From Floccularia luteovirens (Eukaryota; Basidiomycota; Agaricomycetes; Agaricales; Squamanitaceae), in contig VSJF01000008.1 in NCBI GenBank assembly GCA_009739215.1, positions 1,178,001 through 1,242,000 of the forward strand: 64,000 bases of DNA, given 5' to 3'. The translations under genes were made by a program, and so were the position numbers. Positions 48,989-60,935 of this stretch are shown here, one piece after another. Below the pieces are notes generated by a model, which saw nothing but the letters and a program-made list of their open reading frames with translations, was not told the origin of the DNA and did no database searches. Positions within the stretch are counted from its first letter, which is position 1, and the number at the start of each line of letters is the position of its first letter.

Positions 48989-50957
48989 TTGGACTCCTTA
49001 ATTATACATTTGTCTTCTCCATCTCACTCCATTTCATCTTTTAAAGCCTCAGTAGACTCTGGTTCTACTCATTGTTTTCTTGACTACAAATTTTCCAGAT
49101 CACACTACCTCCCCACTATGAATATATCACCTGTTCGTTTGCGCCTTTTTGATGGTACTAGTAACTCCGTTATAATGCAGGCAATCGACCTGCCAATCTG
49201 TTTTCCTATCAGAGAAACTCTGAATGTCACCTTCTATGTGACAGATCTAGATTTGGCCATGTATACAGTATTAGGATACAACTGGCTCACCTGCTACAAT
49301 CCAACGATTGATTGGGTATTGGGCAGTATCACATTCCATACTCTGACACCTCCAGTTTCTACTCCCTCCTTGATATCTACTCCATTGTCTTCTATTGACA
49401 TACCAACTGAAGAACCATCCTCCATTACAACTCCAGTACCTTCAATCAATATATCTCTAGTCAATGCTGCCACCTTCATGCATGCAAGTAAACTACCAGG
49501 ATCACAAACATTTCAACTGAATCCTAACTGTCCAGAACTGTTTGCTAAATCAGCAACAGTTGCAGAGAAGTCTTTTGTTGACATAATCTCTGTTCCATCT
49601 GTATACCATGAATTTGCTAATGTTTTCAGTAAAAAATGGACAGACACTACTAGCTCCACATAGACCTTATGACCTCAAAATTCACCTAGATGAGAGTATA
49701 TATCCTCCAATAGGTCCAATATATTCATTATCACCCTTGGAACTCAAATCCATATGCGAAATTCATCAATGAACATCTTAATATTGGTTTTATTAGACCA
49801 ACACGTTCAGAACACAGAGCACCAGTATTCTTTATGCAGAAGAAAGACAGAGTACTCTGTCTTTGTGTAAACTTCAGAGGTCTTAATAAAATCACAAAGA
49901 AGGATAGGATATCCTCTTCCATTAATTACTGATCTCTTGGATCTCCTAGAAAAGCAACAGTTTATACAAAACTCAACCTCTGTCATGCTTATTATTTGGT
50001 CCGCATTGCTGAAGGTGATGAATGGAAGACTGCATTCTGCACCAGATATGAATCATTCGAATGGTTGGTAATGCCATTTTGACTTACCAACTCACCTGCT
50101 GCATTTCAAAACTTCATGAACAATATATTTCATGACATGATTGACATTAACATAGTCATCTATCTAGATGACATTCTCATTTATTCAGAAAACATGGATG
50201 ACCACATTAAACACATCTGCAAAGTATTCTGTCAACTCTGTGCAAACAGACTCTTTGCAAGGGCTGACAAGTGTGAATTTCACAAAGACACTATTAAGTA
50301 TCTTGGCTTTATTCTTTCTCCTGGAAGGCCTCATCATGGCTTCTTCGAAAGTACAATTAATCCTAGACTGGCCGGAACCCCAGAAAGTTAAAGATGTACA
50401 ATCTTTCTTAGGTTTTGCCAATTTTTATAGGAGATTCATTGATGAATACTCTGACATTACAATTTCTCTGACCCGTTTGACACAGAAAGGAGTTCCTTTT
50501 CATTTCGACAATGAGTGCCAGAAGGCTTTTAATAAATTAAAATCTGCTTTTACCTCCACTCCTGTTTTGGCTCATTGGCAACTGGAATTGCCAATACTAA
50601 TAGAAACAGATATGTCCAACTATGCACTAGCTGCAATATTGTCTATCACAACCCCTGATGGAGAAATTCACCCTGTTATGTTTCATTCACAGATATTCAG
50701 TCCACCTGAACTAAATTATGATATGCACAACAAAGAACTGCTTGCCATCTTTGAAGCATTCCAATGATGGAGACACTATTTAGAAGGATCTCTGTTACCT
50801 ATCGATGTTGTAACAGACCACAAGAACCTCAAATACTTCTCCACAACAAAAGTCTTGACTAGACATCAAGCAAGATGGTCAGAGTATCTTTTCCATTTTA
50901 ATTTAATCATCCGTTTCCATCCCAGAAAACTCAGGAGGAAAACCAGATACACTAACA
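48989..50957 (+). pseudogene. Ty3-type protease, reverse transcriptase and RNase H
   Basis: The protease active site VDSGSTHCFLD is at about 49050. The reverse transcriptase begins with the RPYDLKIHL stretch near 49660 and holds the catalytic VIYLDDILIYSE at about 50155-50190. RNase H follows (LPILIETDMSNYALAAILS, HNKELLAIFEAFQ). Frameshifts lie near 49660, 49760-49960 and 50340, and a TGA follows AIFEAFQ at 50765, where CGA would be expected. The copy is inactive. Confidence 0.85.
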
Positions 50958-51020
50958 TGCAGATGGGATGTCTACCCAAAAGAGGGGAGTAGCAACTATG
51001 CTACTGTTAATCTCCATAAC

Positions 51021-51631
51021 TGTTATGACCTTATTCAGATACGCACTATCTCCCTGGACTTTAGAATGTATATGCAATGCGTTCCTGCCTTGTTTACTAT
51101 TTTCCCATACATGTTTTGTATTTGACTTGTACTTTGCTTCTTCTGACTCGTAGTGACTTGTATTTACTTCTAAATGATCCTGTAGATACTTCTGTATGAC
51201 TCTGCATTGACTCATAGCTTACTGAGCAGTTGTACAATAGGTTATATTTAGAAGTAGCATACTTGTATTTAAGTAGTGCGAAAACTACAGACAAGCCTCA
51301 GCTTGATCTTAGTTTCGAGTACTCTCTAATATAGGCAATTACTCTGTTACCATCGTAACATTCTAAGTGACTCTCTCTCCCTTGTCTAGGATGGCAAGAT
51401 CATTGTATATAGCGGCACGGATGACACTGTACAGCCTGAAATGCCTGGCTATCCCCTCCTCTGTAACTGACCTCAGAGAGACCCCGATAGGTGGTTTGTA
51501 ACCTGTGTGAATAGCATAACCTATCATTGTGCCAGGGAAACCTGACTGGCAACAACCAACCATTCCCTAACCCAGGACACCTCAACGATGAGACCAGTAA
51601 ACAATGACTGTATAAACCCCTAACGGTAACA
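51021..51631 (+). mobile_element. Solo LTR, second family (copy A)
   Basis: This is a 611-bp unit with ends TGTTATGACC and CGGTAACA, flanked by a perfect 5-bp duplication ATAAC (51016-51020 and 51632-51636). It lies between RNase H and integrase of the Ty3 element, so it landed there later. Related copies are at 56392 and 61907. Confidence 0.9.
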
Positions 51632-51723
51632 ATAACTTTCATCCAGTATTCACCTAAGAACAGCTAGCATCGTCCCTCTGAGCAACAACCCTTATCGAAC
51701 CCATTCTAAAAGGAATAGTCATC

Positions 51724-52478
51724 ATGGATTTGGAACAACTCCATGATAACATCTGCAAATCAATTAGTGGAGATTCCTTGGGTAAGATTCATCTAAACAG
51801 TTCATCTGATCCCCATTGGTCAACAGATCCTGATGAACTACTCTGTTTCAATGGCAAAATCTATGTACCAGATGTTGCAGACCTATGTCTACGTGTCCTT
51901 AGGTATTATCACAACCATTCAACAGCAGGACACTTTGGCCAAAACAAAATAGTACAAATGGTCCACCAAAACTACACTTGGCCTGGACTACAAAAATTTG
52001 TCAATGACTATTGTAAGTCTTGTATTATCTACAAACATTCAAAGTCCATATGTTACAAACTGTACAGCAATCTTAAACAACTTCCAATACTGGAGAAGCT
52101 ATGGAATTCCATCTCTATGGATTTCATTGAGCAACTTTCCTCCATCATCTGGATTTACTTCAATTCTTGTCATTGTGGACAGACTAACAAAACAGTCCAT
52201 TTTCATTCCTACTTATGACACTATCACTTCACCACAACTCGCAGAGTTGTTTATCCTCCATGTATTTTCAAAACACAGAGTTCCATCTCATGTCACCTCT
52301 GACCAAGGAACTGAGTTTGTATCTCACTTCTTCCATTCCCTCAGAAAAGCGCTTGATATGACCCTCCACTTCACTTCTGGCTATCATCCAGAAGGAGGTG
52401 GTCAAACAGAGAGAGTCAACCAGACTCTAGAACAATACCTCCATATGTATTGCACTTACCAACAGGACAACTGTGTAG
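51724..52478 (+). pseudogene. Ty3-type integrase, N-terminal and core domains
   Basis: The HHCC zinc module (YYHNHSTAGHFG, then CKSC) is followed by a frameshift near 52140 and the catalytic DDE core: D in VIVDRLTKQ, D in VTSDQGTEF and E in GGGQTERVNQTLEQY. The reading stops matching after TYQQDN at about 52475, so the C-terminal domain is lost. Confidence 0.85.
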
Positions 52479-52524
52479 GATGTGACATGCGTCACATGTC
52501 ACAGTCACATTAAGTTGTAGCAAA

Positions 52525-52874
52525 TGTTGTGACAGCAACTATCACATGAAGGATCACATGATTCATGTAACGTGATATGTCATGTGACTCACTCATCATA
52601 TGCTTTATATGTCATGTGCATTATGACTAAGCATGTTCTTTGATGTTCTACAATATTCTACAAAGAACATGTGACTTATGGAACTATCTAGCATGGACCA
52701 CTATTTACAAATATGCACATATAGTAAAACTGTATATAAGGACCTTGTACTTCATACTATGCCCCTTGTCCAATTCTATTGGTAGTAGTCAGTATTAGCC
52801 TATAAGCACAACAAGTAAACTCTAAGATAAGGTAGTTTCACTCCACTGTGTGTAACACAGGGCACTGCTCAACA
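52525..52874 (+). mobile_element. Ty1/copia-type LTR (copy 2), at the Ty3/Helitron junction
   Basis: This 350-bp copy runs from TGTTGTGACAGC to CTGCTCAACA. The flanks differ (GCAAA on the left, GTGAT on the right), so there is no target duplication. It sits exactly where the Ty3 element ends and Helitron-type sequence begins, which suggests recombination between two LTR copies. Confidence 0.8.
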
Positions 52875-53137
52875 GTGATCTTTGAGAAGTCACTTGGGTT
52901 TTACTTCTGATACTATCTTGCAGAATATAGTTCTTTCTGGGGTATTTTTGAAGTAGTTATTTAGGTGGGGTTTAATACCCATACTATCAACTTCTCTCTA
53001 CTGACTTTTTCTGTGGATGTGGATCTTCTGGATTTTTTTTTAGTGTGTTTCTCTCTTAAATCTTGATACTTGGTTTTCATCATATAAGTTTTCTTATTCT
53101 ATGTATATAATTCATATTTTAATCATCTTTTATATAG

Positions 53138-54966
53138 GAATCTAGATACTACTCCCCAAACTGCCTGCTGTCAGGAAGATCATGATGAGTGCATTCTTGA
53201 GAGTCCTGATCATTGTTGTACCTTACATCATGTCTATATTGCCCATGATAATCCACTATCTCCACCTATTCCTGTTTCTGTTCCTGTTCCAAATAATAAT
53301 CCCTTTTTTATTCCTCCTCAACCTGTACCTGTTTACAATCATCTTCCTGCTAATTTGGCTCAGCAGTTGACTGCTTTACCTCCACTTCCTCCTATACCTC
53401 ACTATGGACAATGTCGTAATCTTCCTACACCTGCTTCTATTCCTGCTATAATACCTATTGTTGTGACAGCAACTATCATGTGAAGGATCACATGATTCAT
53501 GTAACGTGATATGTCATGTGACTCACTCATCATATGCTTTATATGTCACAGTGCATTATGACTAAGCATGTTCTTTGATGTTCTACAACATTCTACAAAG
53601 AACATGTGACTTATGGAACTATCTAGCATGGACCACTATTTACAAATATGCACATACAGTAAAACTGTATATAAGGACCTTGTATTTTGTACTATGCTCC
53701 TTGTCCAATTTATTGGTAGTAGTCAGTATTAGCCTGTAAGCACAACAAAGTAAGCTCTAAGGTAAGGTAGTTCCACTCTACTATGTATAACACAGGGTAC
53801 TGCTCAACACCTATGCCTTTTGCTGCTTTGCCACCTATTCTACCTGCTCTTGTATGTTTTTTTTTCCAATGATTTAATGATTATATAATAACTTATAATT
53901 AATAATGACTTTAGTAAAATCCTATTCTATCTCTATCTCCTTCACCACAGCCATTGGCTTTGCCTCACTCTCTAGTTCTTAATCCACTACTATTACTACC
54001 TCCTTCTCCACCTCTGCTACCTATTCCTCATCCTCCACTGCCTATATCTGCTAATTTGCCAGTTGCACATCAACTATTTAGTCCTGACTAGTCCTATACA
54101 TAATCTTTAGGACATGAATGTAGAATATTCATCTTGCTATGCTTATCATTGGATGTCTGAACAGTTGGCAAGATCTTCAAGACATACTCCCTTATTTGGC
54201 ATGTGCTATCTTAGTAGAAAAGTTGCTTTACCTCCATTACAAGCTGCTTCTCCTGAGCTACTTCATTTGCTTACTGCTCAGGATCCAATTGGCAAGGCAT
54301 TCCATGAGCATATCTGTACATATAATAATGCTCTGGCTATGACTTCTGTTGGCCATAAAGTGGATGATACTATTAATAGAGGTCATGGTTCTTATGTTTT
54401 CAGATTACATGGAGAGCTTTCTCATAGAGCTGGATCTCTTCTTCCTCATTCTGATGAATCACCAGTTTATGCTCAGCTTTATATCTATGATCCTGCTGAT
54501 GTACTTAACTTCCGAATAGCTAACCAGTGGAATAGCCAGTTGGATAGAAACACTTTGCACACTTTGCAGGATATGCTATACCATCATCATCCAGGTGTTC
54601 AGATGTATCGCCAGGCAAATGAACTGACCTGCAACCTATCACCTGACCAGCAGTGCAAAATTGCCTTATGTTTCCATGAAGGCACTGATCAGTGGCACTA
54701 TAATCTTCCAGTTGCAGGTAACAATGAAATTGCTATTATTCTTCCAGGTGATGGTGACCAGCCAGAAGGTGTTTGTGATATTATTCTCTATCACAAAAAT
54801 GGCCAGCCTCTTCAGCATATCTCTGATCTTCATTCTCTCTATTCCCCACTTCATTATGTTCTTATCTTTCCTACTGGATAACATGGTTGGCATAAGAATA
54901 TTCAGTATACTAGGGTGGCTCAAGCAAATCATAACCAAGCAGATAATGTTATTCGTCGCAAGACTG
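53138..54966 (+). pseudogene. Helitron Rep-helicase protein, N-terminal part
   Basis: An acceptor at 53137 opens a Cys/His- and proline-rich reading (ESPDHCCTLHHVYIAHDNP). It crosses the solo LTR at 53459-53809, takes an intron at 53841-53951 and reaches a stop near 54090. A +1 shift restores the frame at 54114, from which 256 codons stay open: YAYHWMSEQLARSS, FGMCYLSRKVALPPL, YNNALAMTSVGHKVD, GSYVFRLHGELSHRAGSLLP, YAQLYIYDPADVLNFR and ISDLHSLYSPLHYVLIFPTG. These are the standard blocks of Agaricomycete Helitron proteins. The TAA at 54879-54881 ends the frame where a Gln codon is usual, and the homology continues to RRKT at 54966, where the LINE begins. Confidence 0.85.
53459..53809 (+). mobile_element. 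Solo Ty1/copia-type LTR (copy 3)
   Basis: This 351-bp unit has ends TGTTGTGACAGC and GCTCAACA and a perfect 5-bp duplication CCTAT on both sides (53454-53458 and 53810-53814). Removing it restores the Helitron reading frame. Confidence 0.9.
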
Positions 54967-55824
54967 TTTTTTTTTTTTTTTTTTTGAATCCTTGTATTGA
55001 TCATTGGGACATCACTCTATGTAGATCATTACATGCTTTGTGTCTAGTTCTAAATAACTGTGTGTTGTGTGGTTATTTTGCTCTATGTAGGTTGGTGTTT
55101 AGCTAGTGCCTAGGGTATCAGGCAATGCTTTGAGTATTTAATTATTTGTATATTAGTAATATAGGATACTTGAATGGTTATTGAAAGTAAAACAGATAGG
55201 TTGAGAAAATGAGAGATATTTGGATGTGAAGTCTCAGAGTATATGGACATATATAGAGAGGAAGAAGAAGAAGAGAGAGAGAGAGAGAAGGAAAGAGGGA
55301 GGGAAGAAGGGCAGGCAGGAGTATATGTGGGTAAACGATGGGGTTGGGTTATGTTGTCTAGATGGGCTAGATGGCTTTGGAATTAGGGATAGTGGGTATA
55401 ACATTGGCTGGGTAGTTGTGCGAGTGGCGGGGGTATGGGTCAGACTGGTATTATGCATGGCTAATGTATTTCTTTGCTTTTGGTCTTTCTGGGGATGGCT
55501 CTTCGAAGTTACCATGTGATTCTTTGAATCATTCAGTAGCATTTATGTACTTGAAGAGAGCCTTCCATGTTTTTCTATTGCTCAAAAGCTTGCTGATTTG
55601 TTTCACAGCTTGGCCTAATTCCATTTGCATTTCCCATCTATACAAGATGACTCCTGGGCAATCAATTATGAAGTGCTTGACTGTTTCAATGCTTCCTGTT
55701 CTGCATATTTCGCATATTGGGGAGTCTGCCTTTTTGATACAGACCAGGTATGCATTTAGAGGTATGTGCTCCGTCCTGAGTTGTACAAGTAGGCTCAAGT
55801 TTCTTCTAGCGATGTCATGTACAA
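54967..55824 (-). mobile_element. 5'-truncated LINE with poly(A) tail and 9-bp target duplication
   Basis: It lies inside the Helitron Rep. The left end is 19 T residues (54967-54985), the poly(A) tail seen on the plus strand. The duplication GCAAGACTG is at 54958-54966 and again at 55825-55833. A GA-rich tract (55256-55310) lies in the 3' part. The coding end of the LINE is at 55529-55824. Confidence 0.88.
55529..55824 (-). CDS. LINE C-terminal fragment with zinc-finger after RT/RNase H
   Basis: The reading of about 98 codons ends at 55529. It carries QLRTEHIPLNAYL, then CEICRTGSIETVKHFIIDC, the CCHC-like zinc-binding region found after the reverse transcriptase/RNase H part of Agaricomycete non-LTR elements. 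It ends FKYINATE. Upstream domains were never copied because the insertion is 5'-truncated. Confidence 0.75.
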
Positions 55825-56391
55825 GCAAGACTGTTACTCATGCAAACTTTGCCTGCTATTATCTTTTCTCCTATAATCCTACTTCTCAATCTTCTGGGCA
55901 TATATTTTTAACTGGAAAACTTCTCCAAGAATATATCTGTGACCAGTAGGCTACTAAGGAACAGGATAGACTCCACTTCATTTATCTTAATCAGAATAAA
56001 CTATAAGGAGAAGTATACTCTGGATTGGCAGATGCTTTTGCTGCTAATGTGGATGTTGATCCTACAGCCATAGGTCAAAGAATTATTCTTCCATCCTCAT
56101 TTGTGGGCAGTACTCACAACATGTAGCAACTTCTTTAGGATGCTTTGGCTATAAATTGTTATTGCAAGGGTGGTGATCTTTTTATCACTGTTACTACAAA
56201 TCCCAACTAGTCTGAAATTACTACTATACTTAGCCCAGGTCAAACTGCATCTGACTGACTAGACATTGTTGTTCATGCCTTCCATCTCAAGCAGGATGAT
56301 ATTATCAAGGATATAGAAAAGGGCATGTTTTGGCAAGGTCATTGCTTATGTCTTTGTCATTGAGTTTTAGAAATGTGGTCTTCCTCATATG

Positions 56392-58058
56392 TGTTATGAC
56401 CTTATCCGGATACATGCTATCTCTCTGGACTTTAGAATACATGCACAACATGTTCCCACCTCATTTATTACCTTCCCATACACATTTTGTATATGACTTG
56501 CATTTTGGTTCTTTTAACTCATAGTGACTTGTACAAGCTTCTAAATGACTTGTAGATACTTCTATATGACTCTGCACTGACTCATAGCTTACTGAGCAAG
56601 CATGTAATAGTTTATTATTAGAAGTAGCATACTTGTATTTAAGTAGTGTGAAACTACAGACAAGCCTCAGCTTGATCTTAGTTTTGAGTTCTCGCAATAC
56701 ACTTGCTTATTACTCTGTTACCTCTGGTTAATCTCCCTCCCCTGTCTAGGATGGCAGGACAAGTTGTAATAATGGCACAGGCAACACCATTGTGGGAAAC
56801 CCCTACTACCTTGGAATGGATATGGTAAGCCCGAGACATAGTCTAAGCCTAATGTGCATCAGAGAACATCCCCAACCAATCACAATGTGAAGTGCAACAT
56901 TCAGTAATTCTTATGCAATTGACTACCCAACTTTCATATTGCGAAGCCCCAGATGCCACAAATGCCCTGCTCAATACTAGTGATAGCCAGGACATGCGCC
57001 CCCATTCTTAATTCCCGCAGCATACTCTTCCAGATGCCACATAGCTTAATGAGGATCACACAGCCCGCTGATGCCATCAACTATCAACTTTAGCTCACAA
57101 GCCCCTCAGCCACTGTGTTTCCTAAAATTAGCCAGTAAAACCCCTGTATCAGCGCTATCACTTATCTGATCATTGGTCTTAATTGGGATTATCATGCGGA
57201 TTTGCCTTTCGGACCAAGAAAACAGCACTCCTGCTAATATTAGTGCACAGGATCATGACTATCTTGGTCACATGTGATGCAAGCACATAGCAATGCTCAG
57301 CCTTGCTGTGTTTCTGCAAGACAGACCAGATGGCCCTCCAGCATTGTTTAGCCTTTCTTTCTCTTTTGTGAGTTTCACAATTCTATAACTAGTATAGTGC
57401 ATATTCCTGGTGATGCCCCTTGTGATTTTTTTTACTGTTACCATTCATTAAATTTAGTACATTTCTCTGATTACTTAGTACTCTTTCCGCAATGCCCATA
57501 GATATAAAAGATTGTAACTTAGATAGTGAAAGGAACAAGTTTCTACCATCCCAATCAGTTAGTATCTAAAATCTAAAAACCACTCTCAACCTACTTATCT
57601 CTTACGCACCAAGTGCACCTGCACTCCGCAAGATAATGTGCTTGCGCACATCTAACTGCGCTTCTCTAACATGGACGAAGTCCACATTCTTCCACACCTG
57701 TGCGCTACCACCACACACTCCATCATTTAATCCATAAGTCCACTCCTTAAATACAACTACCTAAGTTCTCAACAAGGAACTTTCTTCAGAATCAGCAGAT
57801 GGATGTGCTGCTCCCCATTAGGCTTCTGAGCCTGCTCACACTTACCTTCTCTTCATCATACATGCTGAAAGGCCTGCATGTTCTTCCTCTGTAACTGACC
57901 TCAGAGAGACCCCAATGAGTGGTTTATAACTCGTGTAGTGGAGTAACCCCACCATCGCACCAGAGAAATCTGACTGGCAAAATCATCAACTATTCCCTTA
58001 CCTAGACAGCCAAATGATGAGATAGTAAACGACAATGTATAAACCCCTGATGGTAACA
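56392..58058 (+). mobile_element. Solo LTR, second family (copy B), itself interrupted
   Basis: Its outer ends (TGTTATGACC and TGGTAACA) and the perfect duplication ATATG (56387-56391 and 58059-58063) show one insertion. Its sequence matches copy A, but 1.07 kb of foreign sequence (56791-57855) lies inside. Confidence 0.9.
56791..57855 (+). mobile_element. Insertion inside LTR copy B, probable third LTR family
   Basis: It begins TGTGGGAAACCCC. Comparison with the uninterrupted copies shows the host LTR resuming at about 57856. The flanks ACCAT and ATCAT differ at one base. A TATAAAAG (near 57506) and a pyrimidine-rich right part suggest a retrotransposon LTR, but no coding sequence is present. 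Confidence 0.6.
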
Positions 58059-58486
58059 ATATGCATTGTATTCTATTCCTGGATCAAAACTCTAAACTAT
58101 GTACCCCAGAAGACATTGATAGCTTGGTCTCCTCTGAATTTCCTACCAATAATTCTGAAATGCTAGAGTTAGTCAAGAAGTTTATGGTTCATGGTCCCTG
58201 TGGTGCTGACAATCCTACCTCTCCCTATATGCAAGCTGGCAGTTGTACCAAACACTTTTCTAAACCCTTTAGAGACCAGACTACTATTTCTGAAGATTCC
58301 TATGCTGCTTTGCAACATCGTAACACAGGACAAACTCATGAAATCCATGGCAAACATATTGATAACTATTGGGTTGTTCCATATTCTCCTTATCTTATTT
58401 GGAAATACTACTGTCACATCAATATAGAGTCCATTGCTTCCATTAAAGCAGTGAAGTATATCTACAAATATGTGTATAAAGGCCAT

Positions 58487-58849
58487 TATTGAGCAGTGCC
58501 CTGTGTATCACACAGTGGAGAGGAACTGCCTTACCTTAGAGCTTACTTGTTGTGCTTACAGGCTAATACTGACTACTACCAATGTAATTAGACAAGAGGC
58601 ATAGTACAAAGTATAAGGTCCTTATATACAGATTTACTATATGTGCATATTTGTAAATAGTGGTCCATGCTAGATAGTTCCATAAGTCACATGTTCCTTG
58701 TAGAATGTTGTAGAACATCAAAGAACATGCTTAGTCATAATGCATGTGACATATAAAGCATATGATGAGTGAGTCACATGACTAGGTCATATGATATATC
58801 ACATTACATGAATCATGTGATCCTTCACATGATAGTTGCTGTTGCAACA
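58487..58849 (-). mobile_element. 3' LTR of the Ty1/copia-type element (copy 4)
   Basis: This 363-bp unit matches copies 1-3. On the minus strand it starts TGTTGCAACAGC directly after the purine tract and ends GCTCAATA (CAACA in the other copies). It fixes the family identity of the solo copies. Confidence 0.88.
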
Positions 58850-59074
58850 CACCCCCTCACTTAGTGCAGCATGTAATGAATAAATCAAATCATTTGCACT
58901 CCTAAGTGGATAATCTTAAAGATTATTAAGATAGCAGCATTCACCACATTCTCAATTTACTATGACCAAGAATGAATTTATGGATATATTGCACGTCTAT
59001 GTGCTTAGATGGCATCAAACTTACTGCAAATAAAATTCAAGCTGTAGTTGAGCTCTGCACTTTAAAAATAACTC

Positions 59075-60165
59075 TCACAACAATGGCTTTGTAAGCATAT
59101 CAGCAGGATTGTTGACCCCTTCAACAAAGAAGACCTTGACATGACCGTTTTCAATACACTCACATATATAGTAGTAACAGATGTCAATGTGTTTGGTGCA
59201 CTATTCAGCGACAGGATTGGAAGCAATAAAATTGGCTTCCTGATTATCCATGTAGATTGGGATGGCTTTTATGAAGGGTAAACCAATCTCACAAAACATA
59301 TTCAGTATCCACATCAACTGGCAGCAACAGTCTGAGCCAGCCATGTATTCTGCTTTAGTGAAACTTAATGCAATCGTTTTCTGTCTGCAAGATTGCCATG
59401 CAACAATGCCAGATGCTAGCATCATGTAGAAACCTGTATGAGACTTATGCGATATTTTATCAGAAGCCCAGTCAGAATCAGTGTACAAAAATAACTCTTC
59501 ACCACTTTTTCCATTGTACAAGATGGAATAGTGTTGCATACTGACCAAGTAATGCATTATGTGTTTTGCTTGATTCACATAGTCTTGTGTTGGGTTTGCT
59601 GCAAATGTGCTTAATCTAATTACTGCATAAGCAATATCAGGTCGAGTTCCAATCATCAGGTACAACAAGCTCCCAATAATTTGTTGAAACTCTGTTCTCA
59701 ATGCTGGTGTGGCAATTCCCTCATTAGGGATTGGTTTGTATCCAGCTGGGAGTAGAGTCTCAGCTCTATGAGTATTCTCCATGCTGAAGTGCACAAGTAC
59801 CTTCTTTAAATAAGTGACTTGATCTATCCTATAGGACTGACCTGTCCGCTATATGCACATGCCAAGAAATTCATTGACATCTCCCAAATCACGACATTCC
59901 CATTATCTCATAAAATCCTCTTTCTTCTTGGTTACGAGTCTGGGATCTGACCTGGTCCAGATAGCATCATCTACATAAATAATTGCTATCATGATATCTT
60001 GCTAGTCTTTTGACCAATGGACAAATATTCCTGCATCTGACTGAGTTCTTTGAAAGCCAAGTTCTTTCATAGACTCAACAAGTCCTTTCCACCATGCTAA
60101 TGCAGCTTGCTTTAAGCCATAGATAGCACATTGCAGGTGAATGACTTTCTTTTCTTGTCCTTTGA
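59075..60165 (-). pseudogene. Ty1/copia-type reverse transcriptase end and RNase H
   Basis: The reading contains QCAIYGLKQAALAWWKG, the catalytic IIYVDDAIW near 59970-59990, then an open stretch at 59794-59201 (IIGSLLYLMIGTRPDIAYAV, LYTDSDWASDKISHKSHTG, KTIALSFTKAEYMAGSD). A TAG where CAG is expected follows VAE at 59203-59201, and the homology runs on to NNPADMLTKPLL and a stop at 59075. Further stops interrupt the reverse transcriptase part. Confidence 0.87.
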
Positions 60166-60610
60166 CACATCAGCAAACTCTGTTTTGGTCCGACAAAATC
60201 CATAGCAAGCCATAGCACCATAGCAATATATAGTAGTCTATAGTAACCTATAGTAATCCATAGATATTAGCCATTTTCCATAGTGACCCATAGTGACTCA
60301 TAGTGATCTGTAGTGACCTGTAGCATTTTGCCCTTTTTTATAGTTAGTCATAGCAGTCTGTAGTAACCCATAGATGTCAGGCTAATTTCCATAGCAGCTC
60401 ATAGTGATCTGTAGTAACCCATAGATTTTTGGATTTTCTGTAGTGGCCATAGCAGCTGTAGTATTCCATAGATGTCAGGCTAATTTGCATAGTAGTCTGT
60501 AGTGGCCTGTAGTGGCTCATAGATTGTTGGATTTTCTATAGTTCACTGTAGTATGCCATAGATATCAGGCTAATTTTCATAGCAGCCTGTAGCATGTAGT
60601 GTGACGAGTT

Positions 60611-60935
60611 TTTGATTAACTTGTAAACTTTGTAGAATAGCACGAGATTTTGCGGAATAAAGACATATAAAATTATAGACATAAAAAGGTGTGCTTATTC
60701 GCTTTTAAACGCGTTAAAGAACAGCCAAAACAGTCCAGATTTGAGTGAGATATCATGAAAACATCATAAGAAAACATTCATAATGTTTTCATCATATCTC
60801 ACTGAATTCTGGACTATTTTGGCCACTCTTTGACGCGTATGAAAGCGAATAAGCACATCTTTTTATGTCTATAATTTTATATGTTTTTATTCTGCAAAAT
60901 CTCGTGCTATTCTACAAAGTTTACAGTGATCAATT
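60611..60935. repeat. Palindrome of about 325 bp
   Basis: AACTTTGTAGAATAGCACGAG (about 60626-60645) and its complement near 60900-60920, then GTGCTTATTCGC and its complement, pair inward to a centre at about 60775, where ATGAAAACAT faces ATGTTTTCAT. Identity between arms looks near 85 percent. Confidence 0.8.

Larger units (their letters stand above)
47078..52478 (+). mobile_element. Ty3/gypsy-type retrotransposon, decayed, 3' end lost
   Basis: The order is LTR, Gag with zinc knuckle, aspartic protease, reverse transcriptase, RNase H and integrase, the Ty3 arrangement. In-frame stops and frameshifts are frequent, an unrelated solo LTR sits between RNase H and integrase, and the element stops after the integrase core; the C-terminal part and 3' LTR are absent. 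Confidence 0.85.
55825..58486 (+). pseudogene. Helitron Rep domain, split by an LTR within the HUH motif
   Basis: Part 1 (55825-56391) matches the Helitron-like domain (GHIFLTGKLLQEYICDQ, ILPSSFVGSTHNM, GGDLFITVTTNPN, AFHLKQDDIIKDIEKG) with seven in-frame stops, several at positions where TGG, CAG or CGA are expected. It ends GLPHM. Part 2 starts at 58059 and stays open for 143 codons: HCILFLDQNSKL, CTKHFSKPF, IDNYWVVPYSPYLIWKYYCH, IKYVYKGHY-type end. The metal-binding His-x-His of the Rep nuclease falls exactly at the junction of the two parts. The reading is cut at 58487 by a Ty1-type LTR. Confidence 0.85.
58487..60165 (-). mobile_element. 3' half of a Ty1/copia-type retrotransposon
   Basis: On the minus strand the order is reverse transcriptase, RNase H, a purine tract (GTGAGGGGGTG at 58849-58861) and the 3' LTR (58849-58487). 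The 5' LTR, Gag, protease, integrase and the start of the reverse transcriptase are missing; the element breaks off at about 60165 against the ATAG-repeat element. It lies in the Helitron Rep reading. Confidence 0.85.

Noticed and set aside
55220..55542. 99- and 102-codon frames on both strands with RERERRKEGG-like or serine/leucine-rich sequence
   Set aside because: They come from the GA-rich tract in the 3' region of the LINE.
60170..60600. Short repeated units as a CRISPR array
   Set aside because: Units are degenerate, 9-15 bp, without constant-length spacers, and the genome is eukaryotic.
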